A DNA stretch of 64,000 nt, from contig NZ_JAGEKR010000004.1 in NCBI RefSeq assembly GCF_017565405.1, positions 1 to 64,000 on the forward strand. The letters are read 5' to 3'. Shown piece by piece: positions 55,067-63,353 of the stretch. The stretch is from Allobranchiibius sp. CTAmp26. Lineage in GTDB: Bacteria > Actinomycetota > Actinomycetes > Actinomycetales > Dermatophilaceae. The notes beneath the pieces were generated by a model. The model worked only from the letters and a program-made list of their open reading frames with translations. It was not told where the DNA came from and ran no database searches. A program made the position numbers and the translations under genes. How positions within the stretch are numbered: position 1 is the first letter of the stretch; the number at the start of each line of letters is the position of its first letter.

Positions 55067-55142
55067 CGTCGAGCGGAGGGGTCCGGCAACGAGCGGAGGG
55101 GTTACGACCCCTCCGCTCGGGCGCGGACCCCTCCGCTCGACG
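55067..55142. repeat. Nested double palindrome, copy 2
   Basis: An outer perfect 19-bp stem (55067..55085 with 55124..55142) encloses an inner perfect 12-bp stem (55090..55101 with 55108..55119, CGAGCGGAGGGG) around the loop TTACGA. Core arms equal those of copy 1 at 8473..8542, while loops, spacers and flanks differ. It begins 17 bases after the uvrB stop and ends seven bases before the stop of the converging oxidase gene. Confidence 0.85.
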
Positions 55143-55148
55143 GAGAGA

Positions 55149-56519
55149 TCAGGAGTCGAAGCCGAGACCGACCTTGTCCAGACCACGGAGCCAGAGGTTG
55201 CGCTTGCCCTCGTGGCGGTCCGCCGCGGCCAGCGCGACACGGGTGGCCTGGATGCCGGCGTACGCCAAGGGCTCCGGCGGGAAGGGCAGCGGCTTCGTCC
55301 GCACCATCGCCAACTCGGTGAGCTCGGTATGGGCGCCGCTCAACAGGTCGAGCATCACCCGGGCGCCGAACCGGGTCGCCCCGACGCCGAGCCCGGTGTA
55401 CCCGAGCGCGTAGGACACCCGGGCGTCGTACGCCGTGCCGAAGAACGCGAAGAACCGGGTGCAGGTGTCGATCGCGCCGCCCCAGCGGTGGCTGAAGCGC
55501 AACCCCTCCAGCTGCGGGAAAGTGGCGAAGAACTGCCGCGCCAGGATCTCGAACGTGTCGGTGCGCTGGTCGTACGCCGGGCGCACCGCCCGCCCGAAGT
55601 GGTAGATCGCGTCGTACCCGCCCCAGAGGATCCGCCGGTCGGCGGTCATCCGGTAGTAGTGGAACTGGTTGCCGGCGTCGTCGACACCCTCGCGCCCGGC
55701 CCAGCCGATCGAGGCCAGTTGAGCGTCGGAGAGCGGCTCGGTCATCAGCACATAGTCGTAGACCGGCACGGTGTGCAGCCGCACCCGTTTGACGAGCGAC
55801 GGGAAGGCGTTGGTGCCGAGCGCGACATGCGCCGCGGTGATCGTCCGCCCGCCGTCGGTCCGCAGCCTCATCCGGTCGCCGTCCTTCGCCAGATCGCTGA
55901 CCCTCGTGTGCTCCGCGATCCGCACCCCCAGCCGCTCCGCGGCGTCCGCCAGGCCCCACGCGAGGCGCGCCGGATCGACGAGCGCGAGGTCACCCTCCTC
56001 GACGTACCCGCCGAGGAACGTGGGGGAGTCCAAGCGGGCTCGTACAGCGTCCTGGTCGAGGAAACCCGTTGCCGCATCCCGCATCTCGCGCACCTGGTAG
56101 GGCTCGGTGGCCACCGTCAGGGAATCACGCAGGTGGTAGTCGCAGTCGATGCCGTAACGCTGCACCGTCTCGCCGATCGCCGCCAGATTCTCCCGGCCCA
56201 ACCGCTCCAGGGTCTCGATCTCGTCGGGGAAGCGCTGTGCGCCGTTGTCCCGCCCGTGGGTGAGGCTCGCCGAGCAGAACCCGCCGTTGCGCCCCGACGC
56301 GGCCCATCCGATCCGGTCGCCCTCGACCAACAGCACGTCGCGGTCGGGGTCGCGCTCCTTGGCCAGCAGCGCGGTCCACAGCCCGGAGAACCCGCCTCCG
56401 ACGACGAGGAGGTCTGTGTGGGTGTCGGCGGTCAGAGCGGACCGTGCGGCCGGGCGATCGGGAGTGTCCAGCCAGTAGGGCGTGGTCGACGCGTCGCGCC
56501 AGGTGGCGGAGACGTCCAC
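55149..56519 (-). CDS. FAD-dependent amine/amino-acid oxidoreductase (DAO family, PuuB-like)
   Basis: A 456-residue DAO-fold protein. TDLLVVGGGFSGLWTALLAKE is the FAD dinucleotide site, GWAASGRNGGFCSASL the second flavin contact, and YALGYTGLGVGATRFGARVM the C-terminal substrate/flavin region. It resembles gamma-glutamylputrescine oxidase and related N-oxidases, which release an aldehyde. With the aminotransferase and MmsA upstream in the same operon it probably feeds amine nitrogen and carbon into central metabolism. GTG 56519 starts three bases after the aminotransferase stop. Confidence 0.88.
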   Translation of the reverse strand: MDVSATWRDASTTPYWLDTPDRPAARSALTADTHTDLLVVGGGFSGLWTALLAKERDPDRDVLLVEGDRIGWAASGRNGGFCSASLTHGRDNGAQRFPDEIETLERLGRENLAAIGETVQRYGIDCDYHLRDSLTVATEPYQVREMRDAATGFLDQDAVRARLDSPTFLGGYVEEGDLALVDPARLAWGLADAAERLGVRIAEHTRVSDLAKDGDRMRLRTDGGRTITAAHVALGTNAFPSLVKRVRLHTVPVYDYVLMTEPLSDAQLASIGWAGREGVDDAGNQFHYYRMTADRRILWGGYDAIYHFGRAVRPAYDQRTDTFEILARQFFATFPQLEGLRFSHRWGGAIDTCTRFFAFFGTAYDARVSYALGYTGLGVGATRFGARVMLDLLSGAHTELTELAMVRTKPLPFPPEPLAYAGIQATRVALAAADRHEGKRNLWLRGLDKVGLGFDS

Positions 56520-56522
56520 CGG

Positions 56523-57923
56523 TCAGGCGCCCGTCGTATGCCGGTCGGCCACCTCGAGCGCGACGTCCAGCATCTCCAGGCCCTCGCGCACCTCCTCCGG
56601 CGTGCTCGTGCACGGCGGCACGACGTGGGTGCGGTTGAAGTGGGTGAACGGCCAGAGCCCTTCGCTCTTGCAGGCCGCCGCGAACTGTGTCATCGGCGCC
56701 GCGTCCGCGCCGGCGGCGTTGAACGGCACCAGGGGCTCACGGGTCTCGCGGTCCCGGACCAGCTCGATCGCCCAGAAGACCCCGAGGCCGCGGACCTCGC
56801 CGATGCTCGGGTGCCTCGCGGCCAGCTCGGCCAGACCGGGTGCGATGACGTCCTGGCCGAGCATCCGCGCGTTGGCCAGGATGCCCTCGTCCTCGAAGAT
56901 CCGGATCGACGCGACCGCGGACGCGCAGGCCAGGGGGTGTCCGGAGTAGGTGAGGCCGCCGGGGAACGGGCGGTCGGCGAAGGTGCCGGCGACGGCATCG
57001 CTGATGAGCACCCCGCCGATGGGGACGTAGCCGGAGTTGACGCCCTTGGCGAAGGTGATGAGGTCGGGAGTGACCTTCCAGTGGTCGACGGCGAACCACT
57101 CACCGCACCGGCCGAAACCGCACATCACCTCGTCGGCGATCAGCAGGATGCCGTGCTCGTCGCACAGCGCGCGCACGCCGTCGAGGTAACCCGCGGGCGG
57201 GACGAGGATCCCGTTCGTGCCGACGACCGTCTCCAGGACGAGGGCTGCGATGGTGTGCGGTCCTTCGAGCATGACCAGTTCCCGCAGGTGGGCCAGGGCG
57301 CGGTCGCACTCCTCCTGCTCGGTCGTGGCGTGGAACGCCGACCGGTAGAGGTAGGGCCCGAAGTAGCGGACCGTGCCGGGGACGGCGGGCTCGGAGGGCC
57401 AGCGACGCGGGTCGCCGGTGAGTGAGATCGCACCGGCGGTCGAGCCGTGGTAGCTGCGGTAGGCGGCGAGCACCTTCTGCCGCCCGGTGTGCAGCCGCGC
57501 CATCCGGACGGCGTTCTCGTTGGCGTCGGCGCCGCCGTTGGTGAAGAAGACGGTGTTCAGGCCGTCGGGCGCGCGCTCGGCGATCAACCGGGCCGCCTCG
57601 CCGCGTACGTCGTTGGCGAACGCGGGCTGGATCGAGCACAGCCGCTGTGCCTGCTCCACGATCGCCGCGACCAGTCGCGGGTGCTGGTAGCCGATGTTCA
57701 TGTTGACCAGCTGGCTGGAGAAGTCGAGGTAGCGCTTGCCCGTGTAGTCCCAGAAGTAGGACCCCTGGGCGTGCTCGATGGGCAGCGGGTCGATCGCCGC
57801 CTGCGCCGACCAGGAGTGGAAGACGTGGCGGTCGTCGGCGCGGACCTGCGCCTCGTCGCCCCGGCCGAGCAGACTCGTGGGGTCGGTGGACGTGGCGGTG
57901 TCGCGCAGGATGCTGTCGGTCAT
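56523..57923 (-). CDS. Class III aminotransferase (omega-amino acid:pyruvate type)
   Basis: A 466-residue PLP enzyme. LIADEVMCGFGRCG carries D264, which binds the PLP nitrogen, and K293 in LITFAKGVNSGY is the internal aldimine Lys. QLVNMNIGYQHPRLVAAI and FTNGGADANENAVRMAR are typical of beta-alanine or omega-amino acid aminotransferases. Its aldehyde product (for beta-alanine, malonate semialdehyde) would be the substrate of the coupled mmsA. ATG 57923 overlaps the mmsA stop (ATGA) with GAGGA four bases upstream. The amine substrate is inferred from mmsA only. Confidence 0.9.
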   Translation of the reverse strand: MTDSILRDTATSTDPTSLLGRGDEAQVRADDRHVFHSWSAQAAIDPLPIEHAQGSYFWDYTGKRYLDFSSQLVNMNIGYQHPRLVAAIVEQAQRLCSIQPAFANDVRGEAARLIAERAPDGLNTVFFTNGGADANENAVRMARLHTGRQKVLAAYRSYHGSTAGAISLTGDPRRWPSEPAVPGTVRYFGPYLYRSAFHATTEQEECDRALAHLRELVMLEGPHTIAALVLETVVGTNGILVPPAGYLDGVRALCDEHGILLIADEVMCGFGRCGEWFAVDHWKVTPDLITFAKGVNSGYVPIGGVLISDAVAGTFADRPFPGGLTYSGHPLACASAVASIRIFEDEGILANARMLGQDVIAPGLAELAARHPSIGEVRGLGVFWAIELVRDRETREPLVPFNAAGADAAPMTQFAAACKSEGLWPFTHFNRTHVVPPCTSTPEEVREGLEMLDVALEVADRHTTGA

Positions 57924-59410
57924 CGTGTCCTCGGGAATCCCAGATCGACGGTGGAGGTGGCCGGGTCGGGCCACCGCGAGGTGACCACCTTGCCGCGGGT
58001 GTAGAACGCGAGCCCCTCGGGGCCGTACATGTGGTTGTCGCCGAAGAGCGACGCCTTCCAGCCGCCGAAGGAGTACGACGCGACAGGCACCGGGATCGGG
58101 ACGTTGATGCCGACCATCCCGACCTGCACGTCGTACTGGAAGCGGCGCGCCGCGCCGCCGTCGCGGGTGAAGATGGCCGTGCCGTTGCCGAACTCGTGGC
58201 TGTTGACCAGCTCGAGCGCGTCGTCGTAGGTGTCGACGCGCACCACGGAGAGCACCGGCCCGAAGATCTCGTCGGTGTAGACCGACATGGTCGGGCTCAC
58301 GTGGTCCAGCAGCGTCGTACCGAGGAAGAACCCGTCGGCGGGCAGTTCCGCCTCGCGGCCGTCGACGACGAGGGTGGCGCCCTCGTCGGCACCGGCCGCG
58401 ATGTACGAGGCCACCTTGTCGCGGTGGGCCGCCGTGATGAGCGGACCCATCTGGGTGTCCGGTTTCGCGCCGTCGCCGACGGTCACGTCGGGCAGTCGCT
58501 GTGCGATCGCCTCGACCAGCGGATCGGCCGAGTCGCCCACGGCGACCACCACGGAGATCGACATGCAGCGTTCGCCGGCGGCGCCGTACGCCGCGGAGAC
58601 CGCCGCATCCGCAGCCACCTCGAGGTCGGCGTCGGGCAGCACGACCATGTGGTTCTTCGCGCCGCCGAGCGCCTGCACCCGCTTGCCGGCGGCGGTGCCG
58701 GTCTCGTAGATGTACCGCGCGATCGGCGTGGACCCCACGAAGCTCAGCGCGCTGACGTCCGGGTGGGTGAGGAGGGTGTCGACGGCCTCCTTGTCACCGT
58801 GGACGACGGTGAAGACGCCGTCGGGCAGCCCCGCCCGCTGCCACAGCCGGGCCAGGAAGAGCGACGCCGACGGGTCCTTCTCGCTCGGCTTCAGCACGAA
58901 CGCGTTGCCGGCCGCGATGGCGCCCGCGCACATCCACAGCGGCACCATCACCGGGAAGTTGAACGGCGTGATGCCCGCGACGACGCCGAGCGGCTGGCGG
59001 ATCGAGTAGACGTCGACTCCGGAGGAGGCCTGCTCGGAGAACCCGCCCTTGAGCAGGTTGGGCACCCCAGTGGCGTACTCGACGTTCTCCAGGCCGCGGG
59101 AGATCTCGCCGACGGCGTCGCTGTGCACCTTGCCGTGCTCCGAGGTCACGATGTCGGCCAGTTCGTCCAGGCTGTCGTGCAGCAGTTCGCGGAACGCGAA
59201 GAGCACCGCGGCGCGGGTGGACAGCGACGCATGCCGCCACTCCGCAGCCGCCCGTGCCGCGGAGGCGACGGCGGTGCGTACGTCGTCCGCGCTCGCCAGC
59301 TCCACCTCGCCGGTCTGCTCACCGCTCGCGGGGTTGTAGACCGGCCCGACCCGGGCGGATGTCCCCTCAGTGACGGAGCCGTCGATCCAGTGTGAGATGC
59401 GCGTCGTCAT
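57920..59410 (-). CDS. mmsA: CoA-acylating (methyl)malonate-semialdehyde dehydrogenase
   Basis: A 496-residue aldehyde dehydrogenase. ITPFNFPVMVPLWM, LGGAKNHMVVLPDA and the catalytic C282 in GAAGERCMS are MmsA signatures; the CoA-acylating type lacks the general-base Glu of hydrolytic aldehyde dehydrogenases. It makes acetyl-CoA from malonate semialdehyde or propionyl-CoA from methylmalonate semialdehyde, so it serves beta-alanine, valine or inositol breakdown. It heads the operon; ATG 59410 is seven bases after TATCGT (minus strand 59423..59418). Confidence 0.93.
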   Translation of the reverse strand: MTTRISHWIDGSVTEGTSARVGPVYNPASGEQTGEVELASADDVRTAVASAARAAAEWRHASLSTRAAVLFAFRELLHDSLDELADIVTSEHGKVHSDAVGEISRGLENVEYATGVPNLLKGGFSEQASSGVDVYSIRQPLGVVAGITPFNFPVMVPLWMCAGAIAAGNAFVLKPSEKDPSASLFLARLWQRAGLPDGVFTVVHGDKEAVDTLLTHPDVSALSFVGSTPIARYIYETGTAAGKRVQALGGAKNHMVVLPDADLEVAADAAVSAAYGAAGERCMSISVVVAVGDSADPLVEAIAQRLPDVTVGDGAKPDTQMGPLITAAHRDKVASYIAAGADEGATLVVDGREAELPADGFFLGTTLLDHVSPTMSVYTDEIFGPVLSVVRVDTYDDALELVNSHEFGNGTAIFTRDGGAARRFQYDVQVGMVGINVPIPVPVASYSFGGWKASLFGDNHMYGPEGLAFYTRGKVVTSRWPDPATSTVDLGFPRTR

Positions 59411-59417
59411 ACCGGCG

Positions 59418-59470
59418 ACGATAGGTCGTTAGGCGCGTCGTACAAACCCTCCACTGTTACGTTACAAAAC
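59418..59470. promoter_or_regulatory. Divergent mmsA/MocR control region with TACAAA direct repeat
   Basis: The 60-bp region holds the minus -10 TATCGT (59423..59418) and plus -10 TACGTT (59458..59463), each seven bases from its start codon. TACAAACC (59441..59448) and TACAAAAC (59463..59470) are direct repeats 22 bases apart, two helical turns, as expected for MocR-type operators. GTTACGTTAC lies between. Confidence 0.55.
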
Positions 59471-60808
59471 GTGAGCTTCCGTGCTGTGGTGGATCTACAG
59501 GATTACTCCAGCCGGGGTCTGGCGCTGGCCCTGTCCGAAGCAGTGGGCGACGGGCGGCTGCGCAAGGGCGACCGGCTGCCGCCCATCCGCACGGTCGCCT
59601 CTGACCTGCAGCTGTCACCGACAACGGTCAGCGCGGCGTGGTCGATGCTGGCGCGGCGCGGGGTGATCCGCACCGATGGCCGACGGGGGACCACGGTGAC
59701 CGCGCTCGGAGCCCCGGGCCCCACCAGGTACCGCCGTGCGCTGCGCGGTCGGGCGACGTTCTCCCTCGATGTGTCGACCGGAGTGCCGGATCCGCAGCTG
59801 CTGCCGTTGCTCGACGCGGCGCTGCGCGCAGTGCCGCACTCGGGGAGCCGGGGCAGCTACCTCGACGACCCGGTGCTGCCGCAGCTGCGGGAGGTGCTGC
59901 GCGGGGACTGGCCGTACGACGCCGAGCAGCTGACCGTCACCGACGGGGCGATGGACGCGCTGGATCTGATCGTGGCGGTGCATCTCGAACCGGGGGACAC
60001 CGTCGCCGTGGAGCATCCCTGCTTCCCGCCGATGCTCGACCTGCTCGACGCGTACGGGATGCGGTCCTTCGGGTTGGCGATGGACGCCCACGGCCCCACG
60101 GTCGAGTCGGTCCGGGCCGCCGTACGCCGTCGCGTCACCGCGATCTTCCTGCAGCCCCGTGCTCACAACCCGACCGGCGTGTGCCTGACCGCGGAGCGTG
60201 CGGCAGCGATCGCCGCCGCATTGGCCGGGTTCGACGTGCTGGTGGTGGAGGACGATTCGGCCGGTGCCATAGCGAGTGCCGCACCCCTCAGCCTCGGCCG
60301 GTGGCTGCCCGAACGGGTGCTGCACATCCGCAGTTTCTCCAAATCGCACGGCCCGGACCTGCGCCTCGCGGCGATGAGCGGACCCGCCGCCCGGATCGAC
60401 CCGATCTCCGAGCGTCGCCTGCTCGGCCAGGGGTGGACCAGCAGGCTGCTGCAGGCGGTGCTCGTGGAGCTCCTGAACGACGACGCGGCGGTGTGGCAGG
60501 TCGACGCCGCACGTCGGGAGTACGCACGTCGGCGGTCCGCCCTCGTCGGGGGACTGGCCGAAGCCGGCGTACCTGTGACGGGTACCGACGGCCTCAACAT
60601 CTGGTTGCCCGTGCAGGACGAGGCCGCGGCGCTGGTGCACCTGGCCGGGCGGGGGATCGCGGCGGCGGCCGGCAGCCCGTTCCATGTGCTTGCCGACGAC
60701 CACGCCCACCTGCGCATCACCACCGGGCTCGTGCGGGACGGGCACGAGCGGCTGGTGCACGATCTGGTCGACGCGGCGGGTGCATCCGCCTGGGCCGGAC
60801 CACGCTGA
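59471..60808 (+). CDS. MocR-type (GntR/aminotransferase) transcriptional regulator
   Basis: A 445-residue fusion of an N-terminal GntR winged helix (about residues 10-75, RLRKGDRLPPIRTVASDLQLSPTTVSAAWSML) and a class I aminotransferase-like domain. VTDGAMDALDLI and RSFSKSHGPDLRLAAM hold PLP-fold positions, the latter with the Schiff-base Lys. MocR proteins sense amines or PLP adducts and often control a divergent catabolic gene, here mmsA-aminotransferase-oxidase. The GTG at 59471 is seven bases after TACGTT, so it is probably leaderless. Confidence 0.9.
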   Translation: MSFRAVVDLQDYSSRGLALALSEAVGDGRLRKGDRLPPIRTVASDLQLSPTTVSAAWSMLARRGVIRTDGRRGTTVTALGAPGPTRYRRALRGRATFSLDVSTGVPDPQLLPLLDAALRAVPHSGSRGSYLDDPVLPQLREVLRGDWPYDAEQLTVTDGAMDALDLIVAVHLEPGDTVAVEHPCFPPMLDLLDAYGMRSFGLAMDAHGPTVESVRAAVRRRVTAIFLQPRAHNPTGVCLTAERAAAIAAALAGFDVLVVEDDSAGAIASAAPLSLGRWLPERVLHIRSFSKSHGPDLRLAAMSGPAARIDPISERRLLGQGWTSRLLQAVLVELLNDDAAVWQVDAARREYARRRSALVGGLAEAGVPVTGTDGLNIWLPVQDEAAALVHLAGRGIAAAAGSPFHVLADDHAHLRITTGLVRDGHERLVHDLVDAAGASAWAGPR

Positions 60809-60822
60809 GTCGTTTCTCACCG

Positions 60823-60883
60823 TGACACAGGTGCGTCCGAGAGCCACAGGTCGACGTGTGTCTCTCGGTCATACCTGTGCCAC
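60823..60883. terminator. Long imperfect hairpin between convergent genes
   Basis: GTGACACAGGT (from 60823) pairs with ACCTGTGCCAC (60873..60883), and CCGAGAG (60837..60843) with CTCTCGG (60862..60868). It lies between the MocR stop and the exporter stop. The element GTGACACAGGT recurs at 27459. Confidence 0.5.
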
Positions 60884-60909
60884 GGTCGGCGTCGCTGAGC
60901 CCGAGAGGC

Positions 60910-61824
60910 TCAGGCCGGCGTGAGGCCCTCGGGCACCCCCGAGCCACCGTCCGGAGCGCTCGACCCCGGACGGCGGGCGGCACCGAGCACGATCACGCTC
61001 GCGAGCACGACGAGCGCCATGCCCACCAGCTCGAGCACGCTCAACCGCTGACCCAGCACGAGCAGCCCTGCGAGGGCGCCGGCGGCGGGCTCCAGGCTCA
61101 TCAGGACCCCGAACACGTGCGCCGCGAGCCGGCGCAGGGCGAGCAGCTCCAGCGAGTACGGCAGCACCGAGGAGAGCAGGGCGATCCCGAAGCCCTTCAG
61201 CAGTGACTCGCCCGAGTAGAGGGCGTCACCGGCCCGCCATACCCCGATCGGCAGCACGACCACGGTGCCCATCGCCAGTGCGATCGCCAGTCCGTCGAGG
61301 GAGGCGAAGCGCGCCCCGGTCGCGCCCGAGGCGACGATGTACGCCGCCCAGCAGGCGCCCGCGGCCAGCGCCAGCAGCACACCGGTCACCGGCAGCCGCG
61401 ACCACGGCGTGGTCAGGGCACCGGACACCAGGAGCACGCCGCCGACGGCGCACAGCACCGCGGCCGCGTCCTGCCAGCGCCTCGACAGCACGGCGGACAG
61501 GCTGAGCGGGCCCACGAACTCGCACGTCACCGCGACACCGAGGGGCAGATGCGCGATGGCTGCGTAGAAGCAGACGTTCATCGTGGCAAGCGTCGCGGCG
61601 TACGCCGTGACCACCCGCCAGTCGGCGCGGCTACGGCCCCGCAACGTCGGCCGGCCGAGGGCGCACAGCAGCACCGCGGCGAATCCGAGTCGCAGGCCCA
61701 CCGATCCGAAGGCGCCGATCGTCGGGACGAGGGTGGAGGCGAGCGCTCCGCCGAACTGCACCGACACCACCGCGGTGAGGACGAGGGCAGGCGGGGGCGG
61801 TCGGTACCCGGCGAGGGCCCTCAC
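60910..61824 (-). CDS. EamA-family exporter (RhtA-like)
   Basis: A 304-residue ten-helix transporter with two EamA repeats. SVQFGGALASTLVPTIGAFG, ATMNVCFYAAIAHLPLGVAVTCEFVGPL and SVLPYSLELLALRRLAAHVFGVLMSLEPAAGAL match RhtA-type threonine/homoserine exporters. GTG 61824 overlaps the stop of the NlpC/P60-like gene (GTGA), so the two are coupled; the longer upstream reading lies inside that gene. Substrate not proven. Confidence 0.85.
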   Translation of the reverse strand: MRALAGYRPPPPALVLTAVVSVQFGGALASTLVPTIGAFGSVGLRLGFAAVLLCALGRPTLRGRSRADWRVVTAYAATLATMNVCFYAAIAHLPLGVAVTCEFVGPLSLSAVLSRRWQDAAAVLCAVGGVLLVSGALTTPWSRLPVTGVLLALAAGACWAAYIVASGATGARFASLDGLAIALAMGTVVVLPIGVWRAGDALYSGESLLKGFGIALLSSVLPYSLELLALRRLAAHVFGVLMSLEPAAGALAGLLVLGQRLSVLELVGMALVVLASVIVLGAARRPGSSAPDGGSGVPEGLTPA

Positions 61825-62612
61825 TCCAGCGCGCTGATCCGGCCGGCTCCGGCCAGGGTCTCGACCAGGTCCGGCGGGACGTCCTCCTCGACGACACGTC
61901 CGGCCTGCGGCGCGTGCAGCATCCGTCCGGGGGCGGACACGATCCCGACATGGTCCGGTTCGGCGCCGGGACGCGCGAAGAAGAGCAGGTCGCCGGGAGC
62001 CACGTCGGCGGGGTCGATCGGGGCGCACTGCCGGGCCTGGTCGGAGCAGTCCCTCGGGAACAGCACCCCCAGCCCGCGAAGGGGCAGGTGCACGAGGCCC
62101 GAGGAGTCCAGCCCGAGCGGGGACAACCCGGCCCACAGGTAGGTCACGCCCACGTGGGCCCGCACGGCATCAAGGAACGCGGCCCGATCGACCGAGGTCG
62201 CGCCGGTGGTGGGCGCGCGATCGGTGACGACGACGGCATCGTCGGCGCCGTCGAGGTCCAGGTGGTCCGCCCGCAGATACCCCGGGTAGCCGCGCGGGTT
62301 CTTGTGTGACGGCTGCTCCGGGCAGGTCACGAACGCCCAGTCGCCGTGCAGGTCGTGCACCTCGACGGCCTCGCCCTGCAGCACCTCGGTCTCCAGACGG
62401 CCCTCGAGTCCGAGTCGGCCGGCCATCGGCTCGGCCTGGTCGTCCATGGCCGCGAGCCACCGGTCGTGGTCGGGGGAGGTGTCGAGGACGGGGGCGTCGA
62501 TCACCCGCGGGGAGGTCGCCGTGAGCCAGAGCCCGCTGATCGGCGTACGCACGAGGGCCGGGCGACCCGGTGCGGTGACAGGCCGGAGCGAGTCGCCCAG
62601 GCCACTCACCAT
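61821..62612 (-). CDS. NlpC/P60-like protein with catalytic Cys replaced by Ser
   Basis: A 263-residue protein with SH3-like segments (about residues 20-135) and a C-terminal NlpC/P60 domain. The family nucleophile normally lies in a D-C-S-G motif; here YLWAGLSPLGLDSSGLV has S170 instead (codon TCC at 62105..62103). The rest, including PRDCSDQARQ, APGDLLFFARPG and the His in PDHVGIV, is present. No signal peptide is seen, as in cytoplasmic cell-wall peptide recyclers. It may be inactive or use Ser, or bind rather than cut peptides. ATG 62612 has GGGAG five bases upstream and overlaps the MBL gene's stop; it overlaps the exporter downstream. Confidence 0.85.
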   Translation of the reverse strand: MVSGLGDSLRPVTAPGRPALVRTPISGLWLTATSPRVIDAPVLDTSPDHDRWLAAMDDQAEPMAGRLGLEGRLETEVLQGEAVEVHDLHGDWAFVTCPEQPSHKNPRGYPGYLRADHLDLDGADDAVVVTDRAPTTGATSVDRAAFLDAVRAHVGVTYLWAGLSPLGLDSSGLVHLPLRGLGVLFPRDCSDQARQCAPIDPADVAPGDLLFFARPGAEPDHVGIVSAPGRMLHAPQAGRVVEEDVPPDLVETLAGAGRISALE

Positions 62613-63271
62613 CCGCGCTCCCGCCACTGCGGCAGGTGGGGCCGCTCGGCACCGAGCGTGGTGTCGTCGCCGTGGCCCGGGTAGACCCAGGCCGCATCGC
62701 CGTGCCGGGCGAAGATGCGCTGCTCGACGTCGTCGATGAGCTGCGGGAACGACTGATCGTCGTTGTTCCTCGTCGCGCCGACCCCTCCGGGGAAGAGCGT
62801 GTCGCCGGTGAAGACGTGGTCGTGGCCGTGCGGGTCCGCGTAGGTCAGCACCACCGAGCCGGAGGTGTGCCCGCGCAACAGGGCCACCTCGAGGGAGAGG
62901 CCGTCGACCTGCACCGTGTCTCCGTCCTCGAGCCGTACGTCGACCGGGATCGGGAGGTGGTCGGCGTCGGGGTCACCGGCGTACGTGCGGGCACGCAGGG
63001 CGCGCGCCGCGTCGGGGAGCGCGCTGGTGTGGTCACCGTGCCGGTGGGTGGTCACGATCGCCTCGACCCGGGCGCCGCTCTCCCGGACCATCGCCTCGAT
63101 GGCCGGCCAGTCGGCCGCGGCGTCGATGAGCACGGACGCTCCGGATCCGGTCGCCGTCACCAGGTACACGTTGTTGTCCATCGAGGAGACCGCGAGCTTG
63201 CGGATCGTCACCCCGTCGAGCTCGCGCACCAGGGCGGGTCTGCCGGGTGTCGTCCTGCCGTCGTAAGCCAT
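62606..63271 (-). CDS. MBL-fold metallo-hydrolase (glyoxalase II-like)
   Basis: A 221-residue metallo-beta-lactamase-fold protein. The zinc motif is THRHGDH (H76, H78, D80, H81 by position), with LRGHTSGSVVL and FTGDTLFPGGVG giving the further ligands, and YPGHGDDTTLG the last His. Hydrolysis of a thioester or similar is likely. M. tuberculosis Rv1637c, the same kind of protein, is next to uvrA too. AAGGAGA lies upstream of ATG 63271. It is divergent from uvrA and heads the minus-strand operon with the NlpC/P60-like gene and exporter. Confidence 0.9.
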   Translation of the reverse strand: MAYDGRTTPGRPALVRELDGVTIRKLAVSSMDNNVYLVTATGSGASVLIDAAADWPAIEAMVRESGARVEAIVTTHRHGDHTSALPDAARALRARTYAGDPDADHLPIPVDVRLEDGDTVQVDGLSLEVALLRGHTSGSVVLTYADPHGHDHVFTGDTLFPGGVGATRNNDDQSFPQLIDDVEQRIFARHGDAAWVYPGHGDDTTLGAERPHLPQWRERGW

Positions 63272-63353
63272 CGGGCGTGTTCTCCTTCGGGACGGGACCG
63301 GCGCACAGCGTATCCAGGTCGGGTCTGTCGGACCCGGCCCCTAGCATTGAGTC

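Noticed and set aside
55212-57425. Very long open frame (737 codons) on the plus strand
   Set aside because: It lies antisense to the FAD oxidase and aminotransferase genes, which have clear family motifs; the translation shows only composition-driven sequence.
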